DNA of 64,000 nucleotides from Treponema sp. (GCA_024402535.1 JAKSTN010000003.1:61880-125879); one strand, 5' to 3'. Shown: positions 44,411 to 53,016, numbered from the stretch's first letter. Translations and numbers: made by a program. Notes: generated by a model not told the origin, from the letters alone.

Positions 44411-45994
44411 ATGTCTGTTACATGGTCAAATGCTGACACACTTTCTTCATGGAAGAAACTCATGTCACTGAAAGGAGTTTCTGTAAAAGAAGCTCTCACT
44501 GCAAAAGATGCTGCAAAACGTGTTGCTAAATATTCTGTTCCAATGGCTGCAGGTCTCACTTATAACTACGCTGCAAAACAGGTAAATGATTCAGTTCTGG
44601 CTGAACTTAAAAACCTGGCTGAAGAAGCACAGCTTGTTGCCAAGTACAAGGAACTTTACAACGGTGCAGTAATCAACACTGGAGAAAAACGTATGGTTCT
44701 TCACCAGCTTACACGCGGTCAGCTTGGCAAAGACGTTATGGCAGACGGTGTAAATAAACGTGAATTCTACGTAAAAGAACAGGAAAGAATCGCTGCTTTC
44801 GCAAAGAAAGTTCACTCTGGAAAAATCGTAAACGAAAACGGTGAAAAATTCACAACAGTTTGTCAGATCGGTATCGGCGGTTCAGACCTTGGTCCACGCG
44901 CTATGTACCTGGCACTGGAAAACTGGGCAAAGAAAAACAAGACTTTCAAAATGGAAGCACGTTTCATTTCTAACGTTGACCCTGATGACGCAGCAAGCGT
45001 TATGAAGTCAATTGATATGGCTCACACAATCTTCATCCTGGTTTCAAAATCAGGAACAACTCTGGAAACTCTTACAAACGAAAACTTTGTAAAAGCATTC
45101 CTTAAAAAAGCAAAACTGGATCCTTCAAAACACATGATCGCAGTTACTTCAGAAACTTCACCACTGGCTCACAACCCAGACTATCTTGAAGCTTTCTACA
45201 TGGACGACTACATTGGTGGACGTTACTCTTCAACTTCTGGTGTAGGTGGAGCAGTTCTTTCACTGGCATTCGGACCAAAAGTATTTGCAGACTTCCTTGA
45301 AGGTGCTGCAGAAGAAGATAAACTTGCTGCTAACAAAAATCTCCTTAAGAACCCAGCTATGCTGGACGCTCTTATCGGCGTATTCGAAAGAAACATGCAG
45401 GGATACCCAGCAACAGCAATCCTTCCATATTCACAGGCTCTTTCACGTTTTCCAGCACACCTTCAGCAGCTGGATATGGAATCAAACGGTAAATCAGTAA
45501 ACCGCTTTGGTGAACCTGTAAACTACTCAACTGGTCCTGTAATTTTCGGTGAACCAGGAACAAACGGACAGCACTCATTCTACCAGCTGCTCCACCAGGG
45601 AACAGATGTAACTCCACTGCAGTTCATCGCTTTCTCTGAAAACCAGACAGGTGACGATGTTGTAATTGAAAACTCAACAAGCCAGGTAAAACTCTGCGCA
45701 AACGTAACAGCTCAGATTGTTGCTTTTGCCTGCGGTAAAACTGACGAAAACCCAAATAAAGCATTTGCAGGTGAAAGACCTTCAAGCCTTATCTACGGTC
45801 AGCAGCTGAATCCAAAGTCCCTTGGTGCACTTCTTGCTCACTACGAAAACAAAGTTATGTTCCAGGGCTTCGTTTGGAATGTAAACAGCTTTGATCAGGA
45901 GGGCGTTCAGCTTGGTAAAAAGCTCGCCATGACTGTTCTTGGCGGCAAGATGGAAGGGGCCCTCAAGGCTTACGCAAATCTCCTGATCAAATAG
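44411..45994 (+). CDS. pgi: Glucose-6-phosphate isomerase
   Basis: Interconverts glucose-6-phosphate and fructose-6-phosphate in glycolysis. The 527 residues show GIGGSDLGPRAMYLALENW, VSKSGTTLETLTNE, GGRYSSTSGVGGAVLSLAFG, and the C-terminal NSFDQEGVQLGKKLAMTVL. The catalytic glutamate and histidine regions (NGQHSFYQLLHQGT) are intact. CGGAG lies eight bases before ATG 44411. The last 30 or so codons use ctc, gcc and ggg more than the rest of the gene, and a second version of the same tail lies downstream, so the 3' end looks replaced. Confidence 0.96.
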   Translation: MSVTWSNADTLSSWKKLMSLKGVSVKEALTAKDAAKRVAKYSVPMAAGLTYNYAAKQVNDSVLAELKNLAEEAQLVAKYKELYNGAVINTGEKRMVLHQLTRGQLGKDVMADGVNKREFYVKEQERIAAFAKKVHSGKIVNENGEKFTTVCQIGIGGSDLGPRAMYLALENWAKKNKTFKMEARFISNVDPDDAASVMKSIDMAHTIFILVSKSGTTLETLTNENFVKAFLKKAKLDPSKHMIAVTSETSPLAHNPDYLEAFYMDDYIGGRYSSTSGVGGAVLSLAFGPKVFADFLEGAAEEDKLAANKNLLKNPAMLDALIGVFERNMQGYPATAILPYSQALSRFPAHLQQLDMESNGKSVNRFGEPVNYSTGPVIFGEPGTNGQHSFYQLLHQGTDVTPLQFIAFSENQTGDDVVIENSTSQVKLCANVTAQIVAFACGKTDENPNKAFAGERPSSLIYGQQLNPKSLGALLAHYENKVMFQGFVWNVNSFDQEGVQLGKKLAMTVLGGKMEGALKAYANLLIK

Positions 45995-46002
45995 AAAATA
46001 GA

Positions 46003-46200
46003 AAACTTTGATCAGGATAGCGGGTTTAGGGTTTATCCAAACCCGCTAAACAAGTCTGTCACAGGCTTTAAGTGAGCGGAAGCGAGCGTGCCTTGACGGA
46101 CTTGTAAGGCGTTCAGCTTGGTAAAGTTCTTGCAAAGACTGTACTTTCCGGAAAAATGCAGGGTGCCCTTAAAGCCTTTGCAGGTCTTCTGATTAAATAG
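46003..46200 (+). pseudogene. Duplicated pgi 3' end, interrupted
   Basis: AACTTTGATCAGGA (46004-46017) and, after an 89-base insert, GGCGTTCAGCTTGGTAAA onward (from 46108) repeat the end of pgi. Translated, the second part reads GVQLGKVLAKTVLSGKMQGA then LKAFAGLLIK and a stop, against GVQLGKKLAMTVLGGKMEGA then LKAYANLLIK in the real gene. It cannot be expressed as part of pgi. Its codons look more like the host's than those of the intact tail. Confidence 0.8.
46018..46106. mobile_element. 89-bp palindromic insert in the duplicated pgi tail
   Basis: Two back-to-back hairpins: TAGCGGGTTT with AAACCCGCTA (46018-46048), and ACAAGTCTGTCA with TTGACGGACTTGT (about 46050-46105). It splits the duplicated pgi tail cleanly between TCAGGA and AGGCGT. 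Size and shape suggest a MITE-like element; no target duplication is certain. Confidence 0.55.
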
Positions 46201-46213
46201 GTAAGAAAGAATT

Positions 46214-46320
46214 GTTGGGTGGGGGAAGTCTCCCCCTCGCTTCAAGCAAAAAGCCGAAGTCACTAAAAGTGCCTTCGGCTTTTTGTTTTCCGCTACCCCC
46301 TCTGCGGGGACACCCCGCAA
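46214..46320. repeat. G/C-run hairpin block after the pgi remnant
   Basis: GTGGGGGAAGTCTCCCCC at 46219-46236 and TGCGGGGACACCCCGCA at 46303-46319 are two short perfect or near-perfect hairpins flanking a terminator. They resemble dispersed extragenic palindromes. The rest of the 45995-46380 gap is the pgi remnant and an AT-rich promoter region before 46381. Confidence 0.55.
46248..46288. terminator. Bidirectional terminator
   Basis: AAAAAGCCGAAG (46248-46259) pairs with CTTCGGCTTTTT (46273-46284), with A-run before and T-run after. Confidence 0.85.
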
Positions 46321-46380
46321 CGCCCCATTCTTTTTTCGTTGATTGCGTTTTTTTTTAATGACTGATAAACTTTCCTCATT

Positions 46381-46866
46381 ATGAAATTAGATCCAATTTT
46401 CGAAGTTAAAAACAATTCACTTTTTCTTATTGCCGATGGTTCTTCCGTAGATCCTTCTTCTTTTTCTTTTGTAGAATTCAAACAGTCTGATATTGAATTT
46501 GATGAAGAAGTTTACAACGAAGAAACTCTTGCAGCCTGGCGGGAAGATTTCCTTGCAAAGGATGAAAAAGGGGAGTTTGTTGTGCTTGCTCCTCATGCTT
46601 CAATGGATCTTTCAAACGCTCTGAATTTTGAACGTTTCTGTAATACCTGTAATCATACTGCACGCCGTGTAAAGGACTGTAAAAGTGTTGCAGGTTTTCT
46701 TTTTGATGAAACTTTCCTTTCTGAAAATGCAGAATCACGCATTGCAGAATTCGTAGAACTCCTTGCAAAAAAACATGCACAGTATGTTTATTTTGTTCAG
46801 AAATCTGTTGCAGAGAAATTAAATATAGGTGATTTACTGCAGAAATCTGCTATCGTGATATATTAA
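46381..46866 (+). CDS. Hypothetical protein, 161 aa
   Basis: I do not recognise the family. It is a soluble, acidic protein without signal peptide. A cysteine cluster FCNTCNHTARRVKDCKS (about 89-106) could bind metal; the end is a helix-rich segment (RIAEFVELLAKKHAQYVYFV). ATG 46381 has no Shine-Dalgarno, and TAAACT ends nine bases before it. It lies between the pgi remnant and a lytic transglycosylase gene, with an AT-rich gap of 142 bases on that side. Confidence 0.7.
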   Translation: MKLDPIFEVKNNSLFLIADGSSVDPSSFSFVEFKQSDIEFDEEVYNEETLAAWREDFLAKDEKGEFVVLAPHASMDLSNALNFERFCNTCNHTARRVKDCKSVAGFLFDETFLSENAESRIAEFVELLAKKHAQYVYFVQKSVAEKLNIGDLLQKSAIVIY

Positions 46867-46868
46867 AC

Positions 46869-46899
46869 CGTAAACTTTGCAATAAAACGTAAAGTTTGC
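46869..46899 (+). promoter_or_regulatory. Direct repeat upstream of transglycosylase gene
   Basis: CGTAAACTTTGC (46869-46880) and CGTAAAGTTTGC (46888-46899) are spaced 19 bases apart, about two helical turns, in an AT-rich region that also repeats CAAAATTTT. A regulator binding site is possible. Confidence 0.35.
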
Positions 46900-47008
46900 G
46901 GAAAAATATCAAAATTTTCCGTAGAATTCGCAAAATTTTATCAAAATTCACTTGAATTCATTTCCCGTTTATGAGATTATTCTCCCCATAGTTTTGAGGT
47001 GGTGGTCT

Positions 47009-47782
47009 ATGAACTCCAGCAGCAGAAACAATGGTTTTTTCAATACTTGTTTCTTATTCTCAATTCTGGGCATTCTTTTTACTGTGGCAGCTTTTTGTGT
47101 TTACTTTTCAGTGCCTGCAGAAGAAACATCCGAATCAAAACCATTAGTTTCAGAAGTATTGGATATTTCTGACGAAGGTGAAGTTCCAACTTTCGTAAGT
47201 TACCTTAATGAGGTAGCTGAAAGTAGTTTTAAAAAAGATTCAGACACAGGGCTTGAATTATACAGAAATCCTGTTTCAAAAGGTGCAGTTGAATGGTTTT
47301 ATATTCACGTAACCGGAAAGGAAGATGTAGCAAAAGCAATCCTGGATGAAGCTGAAAAAAACAACATTCCGTTATCGCTGGCTTTTTCTCTTGCATATAC
47401 AGAAAGCCGTTATAACGTAAATGCTGTAAATAAAAATGCAAACGATTCAATTGACAGAGGCTTGTTCCAGTTGAACAGCAATTCTTTCCCGAATCTTACA
47501 GAAAGCGATTTCTTCGATCCTGCTGTAAGTGCAAAGTTCGGAATGAGTCACTTGAAGTTTTGTTTGAATACAGCGGGAAATGAAGTTTCCGCTTTAGCAA
47601 TGTATAATGCCGGAACTAATAAGGTCCGTGCAAATAAAACGCCACAGTCTACTTTGAATTATGTTGGTAAGATTATGGCGTATCAGGATACAATTGACAG
47701 ACTGTTTGACGACGAAGTTGCCTCCTACTTTGAAACAAGGCTGACATCAAGTGCATCCTTAGCAATGGCCGCCAAAAACTGA
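47009..47782 (+). CDS. Lytic transglycosylase (SLT domain), membrane-anchored
   Basis: Predicted peptidoglycan lytic transglycosylase of 257 residues. ATG 47009 is chosen because GAGGTGG lies in front; an earlier start at 46952 has none. One N-terminal membrane segment (FFNTCFLFSILGILFTVAAF) anchors it. The SLT domain spans about 105-225: the catalytic glutamate is in AYTESRYN, followed by DRGLFQLN and ALAMYNAGTNKV. It would cleave glycan strands in the periplasm during growth or assembly of envelope machines. The last codons (AMAAKN) lie in a short duplicated stretch with a palindrome. Confidence 0.9.
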   Translation: MNSSSRNNGFFNTCFLFSILGILFTVAAFCVYFSVPAEETSESKPLVSEVLDISDEGEVPTFVSYLNEVAESSFKKDSDTGLELYRNPVSKGAVEWFYIHVTGKEDVAKAILDEAEKNNIPLSLAFSLAYTESRYNVNAVNKNANDSIDRGLFQLNSNSFPNLTESDFFDPAVSAKFGMSHLKFCLNTAGNEVSALAMYNAGTNKVRANKTPQSTLNYVGKIMAYQDTIDRLFDDEVASYFETRLTSSASLAMAAKN

Positions 47783-47808
47783 GTGTCACTCAGCGGATGG
47801 CCGCCAAA
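47765..47808. repeat. 12-bp direct repeat around a palindrome at the end of the SLT gene
   Basis: ATGGCCGCCAAA occurs at 47765-47776 and 47797-47808; between them lies CTGAGTGTCACTCAG (47779-47793), which holds the stop codon TGA. Confidence 0.7.
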
Positions 47809-47832
47809 CATAAAAATCCTCCTTTTTTTTTG

Positions 47833-47870
47833 ACAAGCCCGTTTTAGTGTTTTCGGGCTTGTTTTTTTTT
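47833..47870 (+). terminator. Terminator of the transglycosylase gene
   Basis: ACAAGCCCG (47833-47841) pairs with CGGGCTTGT (47854-47862), then nine T. Confidence 0.88.
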
Positions 47871-47887
47871 AACTTTTGAGGATTTTC

Positions 47888-49771
47888 TTAGAATCTAGGT
47901 TGTTTTCTTTTCTTAGTTGATTTTTCAGTGTACATCAGTTTATCGGCAGTAGTAATCAGACTGTCAATTTCTATTTTTGAATTAAAGGATGTCCATTTTG
48001 ATCCGATGCTTGCATGAACCTGAAATTCCCTTCCACAGGATCTGTTCAGTCCTTCCAGATTTTCTTCGAATTTTTTCTTGAATTCTTCTATTACTTTTTC
48101 GGCAGGTTCTCTTGTAATAATCGCAGATACGAATTCATCGCCGCCAAACCTTGCGTTAATTGAATTTTCAAGCCCGGATTTTGATATGGCTTCTGAAAGA
48201 ATCCTGATTGCCATGTCACCTTCCTTGTGACCGAAAGTATCATTGATATATTTCAGATCATCCATATCAATTGAATGAATGATAATATTTGCTTTTTTGA
48301 TGCCGATATTTTCTTTCTGATTTTTTATTTCAGAATAGAATCCGCGGCGGTTAAGAAGACCTGTGAGGATGTCATAGTTTGTCAGTGCATCCAGCTGGAG
48401 TCTGCTTTTGATTGAAGAAAGCGCCTGACTTAATCCTTGAGAGAATCTTTCAATGTTCATCTGGGAAACGTAGGTGTCATCATAGTTACCAACCATATAG
48501 CCTAAGGATTCTCCGGCAAAATATAAATCCATGAAAACAAAATTTGAAATACCTTCTTCGGAAATTAATTTTTCCATGTCAGGTATGTATTCTGAACGTA
48601 GAATCGGTTCATGGTTTTCCATTGTATACCAGTGGCTTGTATAGAAACATTCCATCTGATCTGTAAAAGGGAAGTTTTCATTTCGCTTTGTGTAATCATT
48701 CAGGTTTGTAAAGCCTGAATTCAGAAGAACCCAGCAGTTCGGATTATGAAAACCATTTTTGAAAATCATTGGTTTAATAGCTTCCAGTGAATTAACTTCT
48801 GATGTAATGGTTCCCAGTTTATGCATCTGGGTGTTTAGGAATCTGAGTGAGCCGATCATGCTGAATGATTCCAGACCCAGATTTTTTGTTGTGGTTTCGT
48901 TTTTTTTCTTGCATCCGCAGGATTCTGAGAAAATAACTTTTGGAGTCAGTTTTTGAAGTTTAGGCTGCTTTTTACCCTGAATATGTTCCACAAGGCTTTT
49001 GAATGTAACAGCGCCAAGTTCAACATAATCACATTTTGCCGTTGTGAGGCGGGGATTACTGTATTGTTCAAATTCGACTCCATCATACCCTGTAACAAGA
49101 ACATCTTCCGGAACTTTGTATCCGTATTTGTTCAGTGTGGTACAAACGGTCATTGCCATTACATCATTGCAGCAGACAAATGCATCCGGAAGAGGGAGGT
49201 TCAGAGAAAGAAAATATTCGATTTCCCGTTTTGTTGGTCCTTCCCAGAATTCTCCGTAGCAAAGACGTCTTTCATCAAATTCAAGCCCATGTTTTTTCAA
49301 CGAGTTTTTGAAGGCTTTTATTCGGCTGTCTGAAAATGCATTATTTTTTACTCCGGCAACAATGTTTAAAACTTTGCAACCGTGTTCTTCTATAAGGTGA
49401 TCAATCAGTTGTTCCTGACAGTCAGTATTATCATAAATATAACTATGACAAAGATTTGTTTTGAAACCAACAGAAAAAACCGGAAGTTTGTTTTCATTAC
49501 ATAGCTTAATAAGCTTTGTGCTGATTTCTGTTTTGAGCATCAGGTTCTGGGTGATAAGAACTCCAGAAACTGTATCAGGGTTAAAAAGCTTATAAATATT
49601 TGTATCAAGGACAGTTGTGTTGTCCAGAACAAAATTGTACTGTCCGTTAAAGATAAGTACTGTCCATCCCATTTTTCTTGCAGTTGAACAAATCCCGGAG
49701 ACTATTTCTTTTTCTTCATTTGCAGAGCTGGTAGCTGTAAAAATTGCGATGGTCTTATCTCTTTTTATCAT
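47888..49771 (-). CDS. LacI-like sensor fused to diguanylate cyclase (GGDEF)
   Basis: Makes cyclic di-GMP, under control of an N-terminal sensor. Residues 1 to about 280 look like the ligand-binding fold of LacI-type regulators (FTATSSANEEKEIVSGICST; VTGYDGVEFEQYSNPRLTTA) but without the DNA-binding headpiece or a signal peptide, so the sensor is probably cytoplasmic. A middle region (about 300-450) has no clear motif. The GGDEF domain (about 460-620) has DILTGLLNRRGFY and an intact ARFGGDEF. The inhibitory RxxD site is absent (LENS occupies that position), so product inhibition may be lost. TATAAT ends six bases before ATG 49771 and no Shine-Dalgarno is seen. Divergent from rex. Confidence 0.9.
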   Translation of the reverse strand: MIKRDKTIAIFTATSSANEEKEIVSGICSTARKMGWTVLIFNGQYNFVLDNTTVLDTNIYKLFNPDTVSGVLITQNLMLKTEISTKLIKLCNENKLPVFSVGFKTNLCHSYIYDNTDCQEQLIDHLIEEHGCKVLNIVAGVKNNAFSDSRIKAFKNSLKKHGLEFDERRLCYGEFWEGPTKREIEYFLSLNLPLPDAFVCCNDVMAMTVCTTLNKYGYKVPEDVLVTGYDGVEFEQYSNPRLTTAKCDYVELGAVTFKSLVEHIQGKKQPKLQKLTPKVIFSESCGCKKKNETTTKNLGLESFSMIGSLRFLNTQMHKLGTITSEVNSLEAIKPMIFKNGFHNPNCWVLLNSGFTNLNDYTKRNENFPFTDQMECFYTSHWYTMENHEPILRSEYIPDMEKLISEEGISNFVFMDLYFAGESLGYMVGNYDDTYVSQMNIERFSQGLSQALSSIKSRLQLDALTNYDILTGLLNRRGFYSEIKNQKENIGIKKANIIIHSIDMDDLKYINDTFGHKEGDMAIRILSEAISKSGLENSINARFGGDEFVSAIITREPAEKVIEEFKKKFEENLEGLNRSCGREFQVHASIGSKWTSFNSKIEIDSLITTADKLMYTEKSTKKRKQPRF

Positions 49772-49846
49772 ACTTATATTATAGAGAGATTAGAGAATTT
49801 TTGCCATCAAAAATTTACAACGTTTGCGAAAAAATTTAAAATAGTC

Positions 49847-49862
49847 TGTTAAAATTTTAACA
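49847..49862. promoter_or_regulatory. Rex operator
   Basis: TGTTAAAATTTTAACA is a perfect 16-bp palindrome; with its flanks it fits the Rex consensus TTGTTAANNNNTTAACAA in all but one outer base. It lies 97 bases before the rex start and 76 bases before the divergent GGDEF gene, so both may respond to NADH. Confidence 0.72.
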
Positions 49863-49958
49863 ATAATCGACTTTTTACACGAAATTTGCTAAAATTTGGC
49901 AGTCTAAAGACTATTTTTTCTTGAAAATCCATTGTAACACCCGTTGGAGGTTTCTATA

Positions 49959-50588
49959 ATGCAATCATCCTGTGAGTTACCGAAGGCAACGCGCAAACGT
50001 CTTGTTCAGTTTCTGCAGATTTTGAAGATATGGCAGAATGACAGGATAAAATCGGTCGATCTTGCAAAGCTTACCGCTTGTACAGAATCTACCGTAAGGC
50101 ATGATATTTTTCTTGCCGGTTTCGCAGGTGGAGTTTCAAACGGCTACAGCAGGGAAGAACTAAAAAATTTCCTTACTGTGAAGCTAGGGTTTGAAACAGA
50201 AAGTCAGGGATTGAAAAAGTGCTGCATCGTTGGACTTGGCCGTCTTGGTGCCGCTCTGCTTGATGACAGCATTTTTCAGGATTCCGGTTTCAGAGTAGGA
50301 TGCGGATTCGATTCCAGCGTGAACCGTGTTGAAATCCTGCGTTCAACTTTTCCTTTGTATCCGGCTTATGAAATGGAAGCGGTTCTAAGGAAAGAAAAAA
50401 TAGAACATGCAGTTCTGTGCGTTCCAGATAAGGATGCACAGAATATGGCTGACCGCCTTGTGAAGTTCGGAATAAAAGGTATTGTGAATATGACAAGAAC
50501 CTTTATTGCGGTTCCAGACGGGGTGCATGTGGCAGATGCAAATCCTGCTTTAGCTTTAATGAGTCTAAAAAAATTTAATATAAACTGA
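49959..50588 (+). CDS. rex: Redox-sensing transcriptional repressor Rex
   Basis: Senses the NADH/NAD+ ratio and represses fermentation or respiration genes when NAD+ is high. The 209 residues show a winged-helix N-terminus (VDLAKLTACTESTVRHDIFL) and a Rossmann domain with GLGRLGAALLDD. A C-terminal helix VADANPALALMSLKKF would swap between subunits. The usual Rex GxGxxG is conserved in function (GLGRLG). ATG 49959 has GGAGG eight bases upstream; a TTG at 49944 overlaps that Shine-Dalgarno and is rejected. A matching operator lies upstream, indicating autoregulation. serC and serA follow in the same direction. Confidence 0.93.
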   Translation: MQSSCELPKATRKRLVQFLQILKIWQNDRIKSVDLAKLTACTESTVRHDIFLAGFAGGVSNGYSREELKNFLTVKLGFETESQGLKKCCIVGLGRLGAALLDDSIFQDSGFRVGCGFDSSVNRVEILRSTFPLYPAYEMEAVLRKEKIEHAVLCVPDKDAQNMADRLVKFGIKGIVNMTRTFIAVPDGVHVADANPALALMSLKKFNIN

Positions 50589-50647
50589 CAATGGAGTTGG
50601 TTCTGTCTGAAAAGTTTTTGACCGGACTGACTCCTAAGGAGTTACAA

Positions 50648-51814
50648 ATGGCAAGAGTGTATAACTTTTCAGCAGGACCAAGCTGTCTTCCTGAAGACGT
50701 ACTTAAAGAATGCGCTGCAGAAATGATGGAATATGGCACAACAGGCCAGAGCGTTATGGAAATGAGCCACCGTTCAAAGGCTTATGAACCAATCATCCAG
50801 GATGCAGAAGCAATGATCCGCAAACTTATGAATGTTCCAGAGAACTATAAAGTTCTTTTCGTTCAGGGTGGTGGTTCAACACAGTTTGCTATGGTTGCTC
50901 AGAACCTTGGTATCAAAAACAAGAAAGCTGCTTACATCGAAACTGGTGTATGGGCAAAAAAAGCTGCTGCAGAAGCAAAACACCTTGGTGTTGCTGTTGA
51001 TGTAATTGCTTCTTCAAAAGACAAGAACTATTCTTACATCCCAAAAGTTGAAAAAGTTGAAGGTGACTACGACTACGTTTACATCTGTTTCAACAACACA
51101 ATCATGGGAACACACTTCGAATACATCCCAGAAACAGGAAACATTCCACTGGTAGCAGATATGTCTTCTTGTATTCTTTCAGAAGAAATCGACGTTTCAA
51201 AATTCGGTCTTATTTTCGCAGGTGCTCAGAAAAACCTGGCTCCAGCTGGTGTTACACTGGTAATCGTTCGTGAAGACCTGATTCCAGAACCTGACGCATG
51301 TCTTCCAGGAACTCCAACAATGAGCATGTACAAAACACACGCTGACAATGACAGCATGTATAATACACCACCATGCTATACAATCTACGTTCTGGGAAAA
51401 GTTCTTCACTGGATCGAAAAGAACGGTGGAGCTGCAGGAATCAATAAGCTCAACGTTGAAAAAGCAGATTACCTTTACAACTTCCTGGATTCAAGTGATT
51501 TCTACCATGCAACAACAGAAGTTGGAAGCCGCTCACTTATGAACGTTCCATTCCTTACAAAATACTCAAACGATTTAACAAAGGCTGCAGCAAAAGTTGA
51601 CGAAGCTGAACAGACAGCAGAACAGAAAGCTGCTCTTGCAAAAGAAAAGGAAATCAACGCTAAGTTCGTTAAAGAAGCAGAAGCAGCAGGTCTTGTAAAC
51701 CTTAAGGGACACCGCCTTGTTGGTGGTATGCGCGCTTCAATCTACAATGCTATGACTCTGGACGGAGTTAAAGCTCTCGTAGAATTCATGAAGAAGTTTG
51801 CTGAAAACAACTAA
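50648..51814 (+). CDS. serC: Phosphoserine aminotransferase
   Basis: PLP enzyme that transaminates 3-phosphohydroxypyruvate to phosphoserine. Of 388 residues, MARVYNFSAGPSCLPEDVL is the classic start, FVQGGGSTQFAM holds the phosphate-binding loop, and the PLP lysine is in IFAGAQKNLAPAG. An insert rich in A, E and K (about 315-345) makes it longer than the usual 360. ATG 50648 follows AAGGAG, and a longer reading from 50591 has no ribosome site. It starts 59 bases after rex and 14 bases before serA, so rex-serC-serA is probably one unit. Confidence 0.95.
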   Translation: MARVYNFSAGPSCLPEDVLKECAAEMMEYGTTGQSVMEMSHRSKAYEPIIQDAEAMIRKLMNVPENYKVLFVQGGGSTQFAMVAQNLGIKNKKAAYIETGVWAKKAAAEAKHLGVAVDVIASSKDKNYSYIPKVEKVEGDYDYVYICFNNTIMGTHFEYIPETGNIPLVADMSSCILSEEIDVSKFGLIFAGAQKNLAPAGVTLVIVREDLIPEPDACLPGTPTMSMYKTHADNDSMYNTPPCYTIYVLGKVLHWIEKNGGAAGINKLNVEKADYLYNFLDSSDFYHATTEVGSRSLMNVPFLTKYSNDLTKAAAKVDEAEQTAEQKAALAKEKEINAKFVKEAEAAGLVNLKGHRLVGGMRASIYNAMTLDGVKALVEFMKKFAENN

Positions 51815-51828
51815 AAAAGGAAATCGAA

Positions 51829-53007
51829 ATGTACAAAATTCAAACATTAAATAAAATCAGTGCTATCGGTCTTAATGTTCTTGACCGTGACAATTATGAA
51901 ATTGCAACAGATATCAACAATCCTGATGCAATCCTGGTTCGCTCAGCTGACATGCATGAAATGCAGCTTTCAGACTCTGTAAAAGCTGTTGCACGTGCAG
52001 GTGCTGGAACAAACAATATCCCAATCCCAGCACTTACAGAAAAAGGTGTTGTAGTATTCAACACTCCTGGTGCAAATGCTAACGCTGTTAAAGAACTGGT
52101 TATGATGGCTCTTCTTCTTTCAAGCCGTCCAGCAGTTGCAGCTAACGCTTGGGCTAAAACTCTTACAGGTAAGGGAGATGAAATCCCAGACCTGGCAGAA
52201 AAAGGAAAGTCACAGTTCGTAGGACCAGAACTTAAAGGAAAAACTCTTGGTGTTATCGGTCTTGGTGCTATTGGTGCTATGGTTGCTAACCTGGCAATCA
52301 AATTTGGAATGGATGTAGTTGGATACGACCCATTCCTTTCTGTAAAAGCAGCTCTTTCACTGGATCACAATGTAAAAATTGCTGAAACTCTGGATACTGT
52401 TTATGCAAAAGCAGACTATATTACAATCCACGTTCCACAGACAAACGATACAAAAGGCATGATTAATGCTTCTACAATCAAGACAATGAAAGACGGTGTT
52501 CGCATTATCAACATTGCCCGTGGTGGACTTGTAAACAATGCAGATATGATCGAAGCTCTGGATTCAGGAAAAGTTGCATGTATGGTAACAGACTTCTGTG
52601 CAGAAGAACTTCTGAACCATCCAAAAGTAATCTGTATGCCACACCTTGGTGCTTCAACTCCAGAAGCTGAAGACAACTGTGCAATCATGGCTTCACAGCA
52701 GCTTAAAGACTTCCTTGAAAACGGAAACATTGTAAACTCTGTAAACTTCCCAAAAACAGTTACAGACAATCCTGTTCCAAAGGGAGGAACTCGTCTCTGT
52801 GTATTCCACAAAAACGTTCCTGATGTAATTTCAAGCTTTACAAAATTCCTTGGTGAAGCTCACCTGAACATTACAGGAATGGTAAACCAGGCTAAGGGTG
52901 AAGTTTCATACAACCTTACAGACGTTGATACAATCGTAAGCGATGAAATCATCCAGAAACTGGCAGCACTGGACACAGTTATTAAAGTACGTGCTATCAA
53001 TGGCTAA
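51829..53007 (+). CDS. serA: D-3-phosphoglycerate dehydrogenase
   Basis: First committed step of serine synthesis, NAD-dependent. Of 392 residues: substrate domain with ARAGAGTNNIPI, NAD-binding GLGAIGAMVANLAIKFG, catalytic Arg/Glu/His in INIARGGLV, DFCAEELL and CMPHLGASTPEAE. A C-terminal ACT-like domain (about 325-392) probably gives feedback control by serine. AAAAAGGAAATCGAA precedes ATG 51829. A Rex-controlled NAD-linked enzyme would make sense, but no extra Rex site is seen here. It ends at the composite repeat starting at 53017. Confidence 0.95.
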   Translation: MYKIQTLNKISAIGLNVLDRDNYEIATDINNPDAILVRSADMHEMQLSDSVKAVARAGAGTNNIPIPALTEKGVVVFNTPGANANAVKELVMMALLLSSRPAVAANAWAKTLTGKGDEIPDLAEKGKSQFVGPELKGKTLGVIGLGAIGAMVANLAIKFGMDVVGYDPFLSVKAALSLDHNVKIAETLDTVYAKADYITIHVPQTNDTKGMINASTIKTMKDGVRIINIARGGLVNNADMIEALDSGKVACMVTDFCAEELLNHPKVICMPHLGASTPEAEDNCAIMASQQLKDFLENGNIVNSVNFPKTVTDNPVPKGGTRLCVFHKNVPDVISSFTKFLGEAHLNITGMVNQAKGEVSYNLTDVDTIVSDEIIQKLAALDTVIKVRAING

Positions 53008-53016
53008 GATATAGGG

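Noticed and set aside
46033..46320. 95-codon open frame on - in the gap after pgi
   Set aside because: It spans the pgi remnant, the palindromic insert and a terminator, so coding is unlikely.
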